Shown here: positions 1-19,745 of the stretch, in pieces
Layout: each line of letters opens with the position of its first letter
How positions within the stretch are numbered: the first letter of the stretch is position 1
Source of the DNA: Mycolicibacterium arabiense
GTDB lineage: Bacteria > Actinomycetota > Actinomycetes > Mycobacteriales > Mycobacteriaceae
Assembly (NCBI RefSeq): GCF_010731815.2
Contig: NZ_AP022592.1
Coordinates: 186,001-250,000, forward strand
DNA length: 64,000 nt
Direction: 5' to 3'
Program-made: the position numbers and the translations under genes
The notes under the pieces: generated by a model
What the model saw: only the letters and a program-made list of their open reading frames with translations
What the model was told of the DNA's origin: nothing
Databases searched by the model: none

Positions 1-1648
1 GGGACCGCAACACCCGCACCGGCAACTGGTTACTGGTGCCTTCCTTCTGTCGCTGCAGTCCGCCCTGAGTGGTGAGCAGCTGCTCTTGTTTGGTGTGCAG
101 GTCAGCCCTGGCGTCGATGACGGCGGTGCTGAGCTGCCGCAGTAGCTCACGCTCTTCGATCGGCAAGGCCGACAAGTATTCCGTCCGCTGCGCCTCCGAC
201 ATGGCCGCCAAGTGGCCGGTGTGCTTGTTGAACTCCGCCGCGGTGGCCGCGTAGTGCTGACTGGCCGCGTTGGCTTCCGCAGAGGCCTGCGACAACCGCG
301 TCTCATAGTGGATCTTGGACTTGTCGACCTCGATGAACGGGCCGTTGCCCTTGGCGAGATGTTCGGACAGGGTGATCACCGACGTCTGAGCCATCGCGGC
401 GGTGGGGATCGAGAACAATACTGCCGCCGCACTGGCTCCCAGCCCCGCGAACGAGCCGTACGCCGAACTGACGTAAGGGGCCACGACGTATTGCAGGAGG
501 GTGCCTGGAAGCGTCGCGCCCGGATACACCAGACCGGACTTGTAGGTCGTTGCCTTGATCTTGTCGATGTCGGGTTGACTCAGCCCTGCAGCGTGCATGA
601 AGAGGTCGACGTCGGCGTCGGTGAACGCCTCGGCCACCTCGGCGTGGCTGCTGGCCACCCGCCCTGACAGCTCGGCGCGCGGCCCGTAACGGCGCTTGTT
701 GATCAGGCTGGCGACCGTGGCGCGGTCGATGCGGCGTTCACGCGACTCCTCGGCCACCTTGGCCATCCCGGCCAGATCGGAGGGGAATCGGGCGATCGAC
801 ACCGGCTCTTGAGCACGAGCTTCCACATCCACACCGGTGTCGGGTTGCGGAAAGGCGCCGGGCACGACCGGGTCGGGCGAGACCGACGGATCCGGGGACG
901 CGACCGCAACGGGGTTCGGCATCGACCCGCCCTGGTGCACGTGCTCGTCGCCGGCGGTGTCGACGGGTCGCGAAGGCCCCGAATCTGCGTCGACGCGCGT
1001 CGCGCGGCGCTCGACAACCGGATCGGAATCCACTGCAGCACTTCGACCCTCGTCGATCGACCCATCGCGGGGCGGGGTGCCCACCGGTGCGGCGTCGTCA
1101 TCGCCGATGGACGTCAACGCACCGGTGCCGTCGAAATGATCGCGCCCGTTATAGGACACCGCGATCACAGGGCCGCCCTCGGGCCCGGCGATCCGCATCC
1201 CACCGAGGTCCACGTTGCGCAGCTGCGCACCCAACGCGTGAGCCACCAAACCGGGAAACATCTCCCCGTAGGCGGTGTTCCAACCGGCACTGGCCGACTG
1301 CCAGTTGTCGATCGCCTCGATCAGCGATCGGTGCTCCTCGGCGGTGAGTGGCCGCTCGGCGTTGCTGTCTGCGACAGCCGTGCGCAGGTCGTCGATATCG
1401 AGTTCGGCCAAACCCGGCAACAGTCCACGGCGCTGCAGATACTCGAACTGCTCACGCGTGCTCAGCACGGCGTCCACCCCGGACCCACCACTTCCCGCAG
1501 ACGGCCCATTCTGGGCGTAGAGCCCGGCGATCATCGGTACGGGCAGCCAGTGCGGTTCTCGCACCGTGCTCACTCCGGCCTCTTCCAGCCGAGCCAACAG
1601 CGCCTCGTGATCGGCGTTGTCCAGAACGTACGCAGCTGACCCATCTGG
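1..1648 (-). CDS. Giant polymorphic-toxin-like protein, C-terminal segment (partial, third frame)
   Basis: Open on the minus strand from about 1648 to the window edge with no stop, so the gene continues to the left. It is in a different frame from the two upstream segments but continues the same protein. It begins inside an OTU-like cysteine peptidase domain and carries the likely catalytic His (codon 1136-1138, in YNGRDHFDGTG, the usual setting of the OTU histidine). After that come an acidic Pro/Ser linker, a hydrophobic stretch (about 360-480) that could be a membrane hairpin, and a Gln/Glu/Ala-rich region likely to form a coiled coil. There is no start codon of its own with a ribosome binding site, so it is not an independent gene. 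The OTU assignment is a family inference from the Cys and His contexts. The true C-terminus, often the toxin tip in such proteins, lies outside the window. Confidence 0.6.
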
Positions 1649-2138
1649 GACTCGCTGCGGCGGAACTGCGCGACCACATCATCGGGCAACCGATCACGGC
1701 CGGCCACCCACTGCCGCACCACATCCCGCAAGGCCACCGCCGCCCGACGCAACAGCGGCGACGCCTGCGGCGACCCGCCGACGGCTCGAGCACCCAGACG
1801 CGCCGGCCCCGACAACTGCGCCAGGATCGCCGCACGCTCAGCGCCCGCATCCGACCACACCTCCGACGGCAACAGCTGCGGCGGCGCGCTCACCAACACC
1901 GAATACAACAAACACCAACCATCAGCGGGCACCCGCACCCGCCCGTAATCCGCAAGATCCTCACCCACCACCGAATCCGCCGAATCGGCCAACCCGGTAT
2001 CGGGCGCGGCGTCCGCGAGACCGTCTGTGCGCCCGCGCAACGGCATCTCCTCGGTCGGGACGGACGTCGGCGAGGCGCTCGGCACACGGGAGTACGTCGA
2101 CGATGGATCGTCGGTGATCGGCGACGGCACGGGCAACG

Positions 2139-12560
<10,422 letters not shown>

Positions 12561-12963
12561 TCACCCCGAAACCCTCCCGCGCCCCACCACCCACCCCGGC
12601 CCCCCACCGCGGCCACCATCACACTCACACCCACCACCACCGGGCAACCACACCACCACCACACCCACACCACGACCCACCACCACCACGGAGACGCCCC
12701 CGACGCCAACCGACCACACCTCTCCCGAACACCCCACAACCGCCGACCAAGCTACCAATTCACCCCACACCCCCCACACCACATGCACACAACGAACACC
12801 ACCACACCAAAACCCGAATACACCCCGGCCCCACCCACAACCATTCCCGAATGACTGTCACTCGACCGCCCTCAACAGCCAAGTGTTGACGCGGGATCAC
12901 ACGATCCCTCCGGAATTGCGGGACTACAGAACACGTCCCGATGCGGACATCACACACGCAGAA
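12561..12963. other. Intergenic, very C-rich leader of the giant gene
   Basis: No gene seen. From 12561 to about 12850 the plus strand is dominated by CCACCA and CACACC runs, so the strand that would form the giant mRNA's leader is G- and GTG-rich. The start and upstream signals of the giant gene should lie here. A small hairpin at 12893-12908 (GGGATC/GATCCC, loop ACAC) lies 56 bases downstream of the monooxygenase stop. It is too weak, and lacks a T-run, to call a terminator. Confidence 0.5.
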
Positions 12964-13998
12964 TCACAACAGCTCTCGAGCCAACAGTTCGAGTGTGGAC
13001 TCGTTTGTCGGTGCCGTCGCCGGATCCGTTCCACGCCGCTCCGATGCGACGGGGCACACCATCACCTCGTCGATTTGGAATCGCGCCGCCAAGTCACGCA
13101 GTTGTTCGGCCGCCTCCTTGGGTGTGCCGACAACGGCGTGGGCGTTGAACTGCTCGAGCGCAGCGGAATTCGTCAACGGGAGACGGACGTCGTGGTCATC
13201 GACGAGTTCCACGCGTCCCAATGGCTGACCCGCGGCCTGCCTCGCGAAGAGCAACAACACGGGGACCATCGCCGCCCGGGCGTCAGCTCGGTTGGGTGCG
13301 ACACTCACCATCGCCGTCAGAACAGCGGTAGGCCGCGCAAGCGGCGTTCGTGCTGTGAAGTGCTGGCGGTAGCGGGAAAGCGCCTCGTGGGTGCCCCCTC
13401 TGCCGAAGTGGTGTGCGTAGACGTAGGGCAGGCCCTTGTCTGCGGCCAGCAGCGCCGACGACGGGGAGGACCCCAGTACCCAGATCGGGGGCGTGTTCGT
13501 CGCAGCCGGGGTGGCCCTCAGTCGGCCGCGTTCGTCGCCCGCCTCGTGTTCCATGCCGTCCGCGGTCATTATCGTGGCGACGTCGTCGATGTGCTGCCCC
13601 AGCGTATCCGCGGCGCCGTCATCTCTTCGGCCACCTCGCAACGCGGCTGTCGCGAGCAGATCCCGCCCGCCGGGCGCTCTGCCGACGCCGAGGTCGATGC
13701 GGCCGGGAGCCAATGACTCCAACAACGCGAACTGCTCGGCGACGACCAACGGTGGGTGATTGGGCAGCATGACCCCGCCGGAGCCCAATCGTATTCTCGA
13801 CGTCCTGGCAGCGAGGTGGGCGATCATCACCGCCGGACTGGTCGAGGCCAGCGCAGACGTGTTGTGATGCTCGGCCGTCCAGAATCGGGTGTAGCCGAGC
13901 CTGTCGGCGGTATCGGCGAGACGAACCGTAACGGACAACGCGTCCCGGCTGGACTGATCGGTACGGACGAATGTCAGATCGAGTACGGACAGCCGCAT
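12964..13998 (-). CDS. Luciferase-like (LLM) flavin-dependent monooxygenase
   Basis: 344 residues, the usual length for bacterial-luciferase-like oxidoreductases of the single-subunit type. Family features are LGYTRFWTAEHHN (substrate/flavin pocket histidines), TSRIRLGSGGVMLPNHPPL and APGRIDLGVGRAPG, spread along a TIM-barrel pattern. Such enzymes use reduced FMN, or in mycobacteria sometimes F420, to oxidise small organic substrates in the cytoplasm. The substrate cannot be read from sequence. It lies between the ESX substrate cluster and the giant gene on the same strand, but with a 400-base gap to the latter, so it may be an unrelated passenger. ATG start. Confidence 0.9.
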   Translation of the reverse strand: MRLSVLDLTFVRTDQSSRDALSVTVRLADTADRLGYTRFWTAEHHNTSALASTSPAVMIAHLAARTSRIRLGSGGVMLPNHPPLVVAEQFALLESLAPGRIDLGVGRAPGGRDLLATAALRGGRRDDGAADTLGQHIDDVATIMTADGMEHEAGDERGRLRATPAATNTPPIWVLGSSPSSALLAADKGLPYVYAHHFGRGGTHEALSRYRQHFTARTPLARPTAVLTAMVSVAPNRADARAAMVPVLLLFARQAAGQPLGRVELVDDHDVRLPLTNSAALEQFNAHAVVGTPKEAAEQLRDLAARFQIDEVMVCPVASERRGTDPATAPTNESTLELLARELL

Positions 13999-14149
13999 TT
14001 CACCATTGTGCCCTGCGCTCGGTGACCCCGTGTCGATCGGAATTCGTTGCGCAACAGGTCTGTTGCCACAACAACAGCCGACGCCGCCGACTGCGACACA
14101 CGTCCTGACCGCGCCACAGTGGAATACACCGCATCGAGGTCAGAGGTCA

Positions 14150-14659
14150 CTACTCGCGCACGGTGGGAAAGCGCGAGTCCTCACCGAAGTCACGGTCGCC
14201 CGGCTGAGCGCTCGTCGGCGGATGCGCTGACATGGCCTGCCTAGCCTTGGCAAAGATGTCTGCGAATTCGGGCACCGCATTGATTCCCGCCGTGAAGGAC
14301 GTCGACTCCCGGCGTTCACTCAACGGCGCGATCAACTCGGCGGTTTGAGCGTCGACACGTTCCACAGCGGCGCGCGCAGCTTTAGTGACGTGTTGGGCTA
14401 GATCCTCGAATTCGAACTCCTCGAGGTAACGCTCGTCGATCACGGTGTCGGTGACGGCCCGCTGAGCGTCGACGGTCACCTCGACCAGTCCATCAGCCGA
14501 GGTTCCCGTCGCGGACAGCGCCGCTCGCTTCGCTTGGACGGCCGCAATCTCGCGCATCTGGTCTTCGACCATTGCGGTGATCTCGGTGACGTCATGCCTT
14601 AATGCGTCGTTGTCCATCTCGCGATACCACTCCTCGTTGTGATTCCCCGGTCCGGTCAT
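14150..14659 (-). CDS. YbaB/EbfC-like ESX-associated protein
   Basis: 169 residues. A central segment (GLVEVTVDAQ... LEEFEFEDLAQHVTKAARAAVERV) follows the YbaB/EbfC pattern of a small beta sheet between long helices, as in EspL-type proteins encoded in mycobacterial ESX loci. The N-terminal helix is predicted coiled coil. Its ATG overlaps the stop of the EspC/EspF-like gene upstream by 4 nt (ATGA), so the two are translationally coupled. YbaB proteins bind DNA or act as partners of ESX substrates. Which applies here is unknown. Confidence 0.75.
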   Translation of the reverse strand: MTGPGNHNEEWYREMDNDALRHDVTEITAMVEDQMREIAAVQAKRAALSATGTSADGLVEVTVDAQRAVTDTVIDERYLEEFEFEDLAQHVTKAARAAVERVDAQTAELIAPLSERRESTSFTAGINAVPEFADIFAKARQAMSAHPPTSAQPGDRDFGEDSRFPTVRE

Positions 14660-14934
14660 GCGTCGTCGAGGGCTACGAAGGACGCACGAGATGCCACCGT
14701 CTGCTCACCGATGGCGGCGTGTGCGCCGGCCACCATCAGCCCGCTTGCCAGATTGTTCGTTTGCGCCGGAGCGTACGCCACCAGATACGGTGCTCCAATC
14801 GGGCCGACTGCTGCGGCAACCGCACCCAACATCGCCGCAGCATCAGCGCTGCTGGCGCTCGAAATCTGCTCTGCTGCAGCCTGGTTAGCGGCGGCGAACG
14901 CGTCCAATCCTGCGGGAACGACTGACAACATCAT
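14656..14934 (-). CDS. EspC/EspF-like type VII secretion target
   Basis: About 92 residues, helical and Ala-rich, with a turn at VGPIGAPYLVAYAPAQTNNLASG that resembles the helix-turn-helix of the EspC/EspF family (ESX secretion targets, DUF2580-like). An earlier GTG at 14940 is possible, but AGAAAGG is better spaced from the ATG at 14934. It would be exported by an ESX system, probably with a partner. The YbaB-like gene follows with a 4-nt overlap. There is no WXG motif. Family placement is by fold pattern, so moderate. Confidence 0.65.
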   Translation of the reverse strand: MMLSVVPAGLDAFAAANQAAAEQISSASSADAAAMLGAVAAAVGPIGAPYLVAYAPAQTNNLASGLMVAGAHAAIGEQTVASRASFVALDDA

Positions 14935-15018
14935 TGACACCTTTCTCCATCTCCATTATCTCGCGAGGGCGGTTTCCCACCGTCTGCTGACATCTACAGC
15001 ACACCGCGAAATCAACTA

Positions 15019-15372
15019 CTACTGAGGTCGACTGCCTCGACCCCCCGGGCGTGCCGCAGGTGTATCGATTGGCGCGGAGGGCACCGTGTCGTCCTGCGCT
15101 GCGAACTGCTTGCCCGCCGTGCCGGCCATCTTTGCCAGTTGGTCGAAGAACTCCTTATCGGCACTGAAGGTTCTGTCTACGAATTCAAACAGTTCCTTGT
15201 ACTGCTCCAGAAATTCGTGCTGCTCGTTTCCAATTGCGTCCTCCGGCGAACCATAAGCGCGGATCTCGTCTTTCGTGGAACTCCACGTGCCTGCGAACAC
15301 ATCGCCGTATTCCTCGAGACTCTGCTGCAACACTCTGAATTCATCGGTTGCGCCACCGAACGATCCCGTCAT
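15019..15372 (-). CDS. Small helical ESX-cluster protein (WXG-like, unassigned)
   Basis: 117 residues from the ATG at 15372, chosen because AAGGAGGAG lies 8 bases upstream. A longer in-frame start at 15399 would place that site inside the gene. The sequence is mostly helical with a Trp in the first half (FAGTWSSTKDE) and an acidic/aromatic second helix (FLEQYKELFEFVDRTF), then a Pro/Gly/Arg tail. This recalls WXG100 and Esp-type secreted helical hairpins, but no family is certain. It sits in the minus-strand run between an EspG-like gene and the EspC/EspF-like gene. Confidence 0.6.
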   Translation of the reverse strand: MTGSFGGATDEFRVLQQSLEEYGDVFAGTWSSTKDEIRAYGSPEDAIGNEQHEFLEQYKELFEFVDRTFSADKEFFDQLAKMAGTAGKQFAAQDDTVPSAPIDTPAARPGGRGSRPQ

Positions 15373-15432
15373 AGTCCATCTCCTCCTTCGTTGAGCCAAT
15401 TCGTCGTCGACGCCGCGGATCGGCGTCGCGGG

Positions 15433-16206
15433 TCAGTAATCGCGGTACTCGCGCAGAGCTTCGATGTCATCGGCGATGAGTGCGTCGATCCTCTCGCGCA
15501 GCAGCCGTCTCGTCATCGGAGTCGCGTGCGACTGGTCGTCGGCGTACACGTAATCGCCATCGCCGTCCACGCCGACCCAGATGAGCGCTGGCTTGCTCGG
15601 ATCCCGTCCCCACTTCTTCGCGGGCTGCCAGTGACTCTGAATCATCGAGTAGACCACGACCTCAGCCGCCGGTACCAGCACCTCCGTCGACGTAGCGCGC
15701 CTGTCGCCGATCACGAACTCGTCACTGTCGAAGACATCCTCAGTCCGCGGTGCGTATTCGGGTACCACGATGGCATGGTGCCCACCCGGCTCGGCCAACG
15801 GAACCGCCTCCGCGATGGCGGCACCGAGGTCGTACGGTGACACCGTGTACACGTCGACCACGTCCTGCTCGGGTTGCTGCGTGACTAAGAAGCCGAGTTG
15901 CTCTGCCCGGTAGGCGAGTACACGTCCGCACGGGATGTCCGCCGGTATGTGCTGGACATGGCACTCCACCCGGATGTCGGCCGTCGAATACGCGGTGACG
16001 CACTGCGTGAACGTCCTCAAGTCGCCGTGCCGGAAGCGATCCGATACCGAGGCGGCGTGGGCCTCCGCTTCGTTCGCGCTCGCGAAGCGACCGGGTCTGG
16101 TGAACCTCAGCGGAAAGGGTAGGAAGCCTCCACCGTGCAACTTGTTGAGCGCATCGAGGTCGACGAGATCGAGACTTCCCACTTCCTCCACCAATACCGA
16201 GCTCAC
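15433..16206 (-). CDS. EspG-type ESX chaperone (second copy)
   Basis: 257 residues, GTG start. The N-terminal block (DLDALNKLHGGGFLPFPL), the central beta strands and the C-terminal acidic helices resemble the EspG family, cytosolic chaperones that hold PE-PPE type substrates for ESX export. It is clearly different from the other EspG-like protein at 19746. Located between a 752-residue substrate and a small helical protein on the same strand, so it probably serves one of those. A divergent EspG relative with another role is possible. Confidence 0.65.
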   Translation of the reverse strand: MSSVLVEEVGSLDLVDLDALNKLHGGGFLPFPLRFTRPGRFASANEAEAHAASVSDRFRHGDLRTFTQCVTAYSTADIRVECHVQHIPADIPCGRVLAYRAEQLGFLVTQQPEQDVVDVYTVSPYDLGAAIAEAVPLAEPGGHHAIVVPEYAPRTEDVFDSDEFVIGDRRATSTEVLVPAAEVVVYSMIQSHWQPAKKWGRDPSKPALIWVGVDGDGDYVYADDQSHATPMTRRLLRERIDALIADDIEALREYRDY

Positions 16207-16276
16207 CTACACCACCGCCACCATCCGCCGAATGCGTACCGCGTCGCCGCATTCGGCGCGCCGCCGACTGGTCATG

Positions 16277-18535
16277 TCACACTCCGCCCGTGACTTGGCC
16301 CTGGGGCACCCGCGTGAGTGGCCGGGAAGCGGCCCGTTGCGGTACCCGCGGAGTCGTCTGAGCCGAGGGGGCCGGAGTGCTAGCCGGTTCGGGCCCGTTT
16401 TCGGTGCCGTCGTCCCCGATAACGGGAACAACCGGATCGACATCACCGATGAGCTCCTCACCGTTGGCTTTGCGCCGCAACGCCTTATTGGCCTTGTGCT
16501 CCTTGCCGGTCGGGCCGCGCTGGCCCCCGCCACCGCCCCCTCCCAAGGGTGCACCACCCGACTGGGCTCCGCTCGCGCCTCCACCGAGTGGGCCCCCTGC
16601 CCCGTTGATCGGTTGCGCGGCCGCTCCGGCGGTGGGAGTCGCCACTGGCACCCCGGCCGGTCGTGCCAGATCGTTGGCCCCGTGCGGACCGATTCCGGCA
16701 CCCGCGCCGCCTCCTCCGCCGTGCGGTCCGATCGCGCTGGCGTCCGGTAGCCCGCTCGGATGTTTGCCGGCGAAGTCCGGCATACCGGGCGGAGTACCGG
16801 ACGGTGTGTGCCCGCCGCCGAGGGCCTGTTTGAGGGCATCGCCAACCGAACCCAGCCCGGACGAGGCCTGATTGGCCAGTCCCGCTGCGGGATTGGAGAC
16901 CCCTGGAGAACCGCCGAGACCGGCACCGTGGTTCGCGAGGAGGTTTCCGGGGTCGCCGCCGAGACCGGCCAGCGGACCCGTCTGGGGATCGGAGATCCCT
17001 GCGGGCAGGCCCGTTCGCGGGTCGATGACTCCAGGGGGGAGATCGCCGGAGAGATCCGCGTCGGGGTTCACCGACCCTGGTCCGCCGGGTGGCTTGAGGC
17101 TCCCCGTGCCGCCCTTGCCGGGCAGGCTCTTGCTTGGATCGCCCAGTCCGGCGGGCAGTCCCGTGTTCGGATCGATCAGTCCGGGGGGCAGACCAGCCGG
17201 CGGAATCGCCGACCCGCCATTGCCGGTGGTCCCGGACAACAGGTCATTCGGAACACCACCCGGAAGCCCTGCCAGCGACGGGTCGTCCGGCCCTCCGGGC
17301 AAACCTGGTAGCAGGCCGGGGGGCAACGGCGTGTTCAAGCCCCCGTCGGGCCCGCCCGGCGATCCTGCCAGCGACGGGTCGTCCGGTCCGCCGGGCCCAT
17401 CGGCCAGGTCGGCCAACGAATCACCGAGGCCATCCGGCAAGCCGCCGGATGACGGATCGTTCGGGCCCCCTGGCCCTTCGGGCAGGTCGGCCAACGGATC
17501 GCCGAGCCCACCCGGCAAGCCGCCAGGAGAAGGATCGTTCGGTCCGCCGGACAGATCGAGACCGTTGAGGTTCTTCCCCGGATCTCCCAGTGCTGGTAGT
17601 CCACCGAGATCGGGACCACCTCCCGGCGGCCCGGCGATGTCGTTGTTGGGCGCCATGTCGGGCAGCGGACCGATGTTCGGCGGCGCTCCCGAGATGGACG
17701 GTGGTGGCGGGTCGATCTTCGGCGGCGGATCGATCTTCAGGTCCGGTTGCGGAATGTCCTTCGGGTCTGGTTTCGGAATGTCCTTCGGGTCTGGTTGCGG
17801 CCCGGAATTCGTCGGTGGCGGTTTGGGACCATCCGACGGTGTGGTGATTTTCTGCGCGGAGCTGAAGGCTGGGTTGGCGTCCGCGATGGCCTGGGTGTTG
17901 GGTTTGTAGATCTTGTTCATCACGGCGGTAGCCAAATCGTCGAACGCAGCGTCGATGACGTCCCAGGAATGCGGGAACTGCAGCCGCATCCACCACTTGT
18001 CGAAGTTGTTGTGGTCGGAGAAGTACCACTTGGTCTGAAACATCGTCTTGTCGAACGCCTCCAACAGGATCCCCAGGGTGTCCGAGCCCTTGGACATGGC
18101 GTCCAACTCGACGAGTGACTGAGTCAGATTGGCCATTGCTGCGTCATGGGTCTTGCCTTCCCACTGGTTTACGGTTTCGCCCTTCAGACCCGCCAGCCAG
18201 TTGGTCATGTCCTCGTGCACGCCGTTCAGTTCCTTCGCAACGTCACGAAACAGCGCACCACGCGCTGAGGCCACATCACCGTCGACATCCTGAAAGTGGG
18301 TGTACATCTCGTCCCATGAGACGGTGCTGAAGTCCTCCATGAAGAGATTTACCGGATTCGGTGCACCCGAGCTGGCCTTCAGATCGTGGGCGCTCGACTC
18401 GAAATCCTTAATGTCGTCCCCGTGCCACGTGCCGGTCCAGTCCGTACCCGTGACCCCGCCGGCTCCGGTGGCGTCGTTGCCGGCTCTCTTGTTGTCGGCT
18501 TTTCTGTCGGCTCCGAACCGCTTGTCACCACCCAT
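16277..18535 (-). CDS. Large ESX substrate-like protein with Gly/Pro-rich repeat tail
   Basis: 752 residues. The first 230 are helical with several Trp residues (DWTGTWHG, VNQWEGKTHDAAMANLTQSL) and resemble a PPE/WXG-type helical domain. VNQWEGKT contains a W-E-G turn. From about 240 the protein is Pro/Lys/Asp-rich, then hundreds of residues of Gly/Pro/Leu/Asp repeats, then a basic segment and a charged C-terminus. No Sec signal or membrane helix is seen, which fits ESX export. It lies downstream of the WXG100 pair in the same direction. The tail could be a cell-wall spacer. That role is inference. Confidence 0.75.
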   Translation of the reverse strand: MGGDKRFGADRKADNKRAGNDATGAGGVTGTDWTGTWHGDDIKDFESSAHDLKASSGAPNPVNLFMEDFSTVSWDEMYTHFQDVDGDVASARGALFRDVAKELNGVHEDMTNWLAGLKGETVNQWEGKTHDAAMANLTQSLVELDAMSKGSDTLGILLEAFDKTMFQTKWYFSDHNNFDKWWMRLQFPHSWDVIDAAFDDLATAVMNKIYKPNTQAIADANPAFSSAQKITTPSDGPKPPPTNSGPQPDPKDIPKPDPKDIPQPDLKIDPPPKIDPPPPSISGAPPNIGPLPDMAPNNDIAGPPGGGPDLGGLPALGDPGKNLNGLDLSGGPNDPSPGGLPGGLGDPLADLPEGPGGPNDPSSGGLPDGLGDSLADLADGPGGPDDPSLAGSPGGPDGGLNTPLPPGLLPGLPGGPDDPSLAGLPGGVPNDLLSGTTGNGGSAIPPAGLPPGLIDPNTGLPAGLGDPSKSLPGKGGTGSLKPPGGPGSVNPDADLSGDLPPGVIDPRTGLPAGISDPQTGPLAGLGGDPGNLLANHGAGLGGSPGVSNPAAGLANQASSGLGSVGDALKQALGGGHTPSGTPPGMPDFAGKHPSGLPDASAIGPHGGGGGAGAGIGPHGANDLARPAGVPVATPTAGAAAQPINGAGGPLGGGASGAQSGGAPLGGGGGGGQRGPTGKEHKANKALRRKANGEELIGDVDPVVPVIGDDGTENGPEPASTPAPSAQTTPRVPQRAASRPLTRVPQGQVTGGV
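17220..17570 (-). repeat. Coding repeats (GGLPDGLGD-type) in the 752-residue substrate
   Basis: Imperfect units of roughly 60-70 bases encode runs such as DPSSGGLPDGLGD, LADLADGPGGPDDPS and GLPGGPDDPSLAG. Plus-strand blocks like CGGATCGCCGAGCCC and GACGGGTCGTCCGG recur. Copy number is likely to vary between strains or be miscounted by short reads. Confidence 0.75.
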
Positions 18536-18575
18536 AACCCGTTTCCTTCAGCGCCTGGCAGCCGACGAGGCTGAT

Positions 18576-19058
18576 TCAGCTGTTTTTGATGATTCGGTCA
18601 GCGGCCGCGTTCACCGTATTGACGAAGGCGTCCAAATAGTTTAGGTAGTTGGTCATGGTTTTCTGAATTCCGTCGTGACCAGTCACGTCGTTCTCGAGGT
18701 TCTTGGCGGTTTGGATCGCCGAACCCAGACTTCCGACTCGCCCCACCTCCGGGGGGTGGGAGATCCGCTGATGCTGAGTTTCGACTAGACCTCTGTAGTA
18801 ATTGATCGTATCGACGTACCACTTTCTGGTGGCCTCGTTGAGCTTCACGTCCGGCTTGCCGTGCTTCGCCAAGTCGTTGATCACGGTGCCTAGGTCGTCG
18901 ATATTCGACGGGGCGCCCGGCGGTTTCTGGCCACCTCCCGCGCCCGGCTGCGGCGTGCCGACGCCGGGGGCTGGCGTCCCAGTACCCGGAGGCGGAGTGC
19001 TATTGCCGGAGTTGTCGGAATCGGGCTTGTCATCGCTTCCGGAGGAGGTGTCGCTCAC
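18576..19058 (-). CDS. ESX-cluster helical protein with Pro/Gly-rich N-terminus (unassigned)
   Basis: 160 residues from the GTG at 19058 (VSDTSSGS). The longer upstream reading to 19103 starts with His/Arg-rich sequence and runs into the stop of the WXG100 gene's spacer, so the shorter start is preferred. The N-terminal third is Ser/Pro/Gly-rich and disordered. The rest is helical (TINYYRGLVETQHQRI, GIQKTMTNYLNYLDAFVNTVNAAADRI), like small ESX substrates. It sits between the WXG100 pair and the 752-residue substrate. I do not recognise a family. Confidence 0.65.
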   Translation of the reverse strand: MSDTSSGSDDKPDSDNSGNSTPPPGTGTPAPGVGTPQPGAGGGQKPPGAPSNIDDLGTVINDLAKHGKPDVKLNEATRKWYVDTINYYRGLVETQHQRISHPPEVGRVGSLGSAIQTAKNLENDVTGHDGIQKTMTNYLNYLDAFVNTVNAAADRIIKNS

Positions 19059-19124
19059 GTGATCTCTCTCGTCGTGGTGGCGATCGTAGGTTGGGCCCGG
19101 CACTGAGCCGGGCCCAGCCTCCGA

Positions 19125-19409
19125 TCAGAATGCTGCGGCGTTGGCCCGGTCCAGGGACTGCATGGCGTCCTGCTGGTCCTGCGCGAACTTCTGAGTGTTG
19201 GACACGTCGTTCAAGGCGTCGTCGAGCATTGCACTGACCTTCTGGTGTGCCTGATTCAGTGCGGTTGCGCCGTCACCTTCGTACACCGTCAGCAGCGTGG
19301 TGAACACGTTGTCGATGTCGGTCCGCACCTCCTGAATGGCGTTGATGTTGTGCGCGACGTCACCGATTGACTGATGGTTCTGGGCGAAGTTGTACTGGAT
19401 CTCGGTCAT
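19125..19409 (-). CDS. WXG100 family protein, EsxA/ESAT-6-like
   Basis: 94 residues, the standard length. Two amphipathic helices are joined by a turn where the usual W-x-G is replaced by VYEGDGA, a common variant in one partner of an Esx pair. It starts MTEIQYNF, close to the ESAT-6 type. It would pair with the product of the gene just upstream (14-nt gap) and be exported as a heterodimer by the ESX machine. AAGGAG lies about 11 nt ahead of the ATG. Confidence 0.9.
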   Translation of the reverse strand: MTEIQYNFAQNHQSIGDVAHNINAIQEVRTDIDNVFTTLLTVYEGDGATALNQAHQKVSAMLDDALNDVSNTQKFAQDQQDAMQSLDRANAAAF

Positions 19410-19423
19410 GAGGGGCGGGCTCC

Positions 19424-19693
19424 TTAGTTGTTGTCTTGGTTGGAGATCGAACGGATGTGGGTCGAACCCTTTTCGACGACGTCGTTGAGGGTGTTGATGA
19501 TCTGGTTGAAGTCCTCGTGCTGTTGGGCCGAGGTCTTGCCGTAGTTGGTGGCGCTGTGGCCCATCCAGGCCGCCGCCAGCATGGCCTGCTGCGTGTCCTC
19601 GATCTGGCGCATCTTCGCGACGGCCTGATCGCGCGCGTCGGTGATCTGGGAGATCTTGGCGTCGGCGTCCGCTGGGGTGAGTGAAACGGTCAT
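19424..19693 (-). CDS. WXG100 family protein, EsxB/CFP-10-like
   Basis: 89 residues, helix-turn-helix with a clear W-x-G (AAAWMGHSATNY) near the middle. It begins MTVSLTPADADAKI and is followed directly by the EsxA-like gene, the usual EsxB-EsxA order. The C-terminal helix ends ISNQDNN. I see no perfect YxxxD/E signal there. It forms the presumed exported heterodimer with its neighbour and is the best candidate for the substrate sensed by EccC in this locus. Confidence 0.9.
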   Translation of the reverse strand: MTVSLTPADADAKISQITDARDQAVAKMRQIEDTQQAMLAAAWMGHSATNYGKTSAQQHEDFNQIINTLNDVVEKGSTHIRSISNQDNN

Positions 19694-19745
19694 CTTGGTG
19701 TCGCTCTTCCTTTCCTGGTGGTGGCCAGACCGGGACGTTCCCGGT

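Noticed and set aside
12893..12908. Small hairpin as a terminator of the monooxygenase gene
   Set aside because: Only 6 bp of stem, 56 bases past the stop and no T-run.
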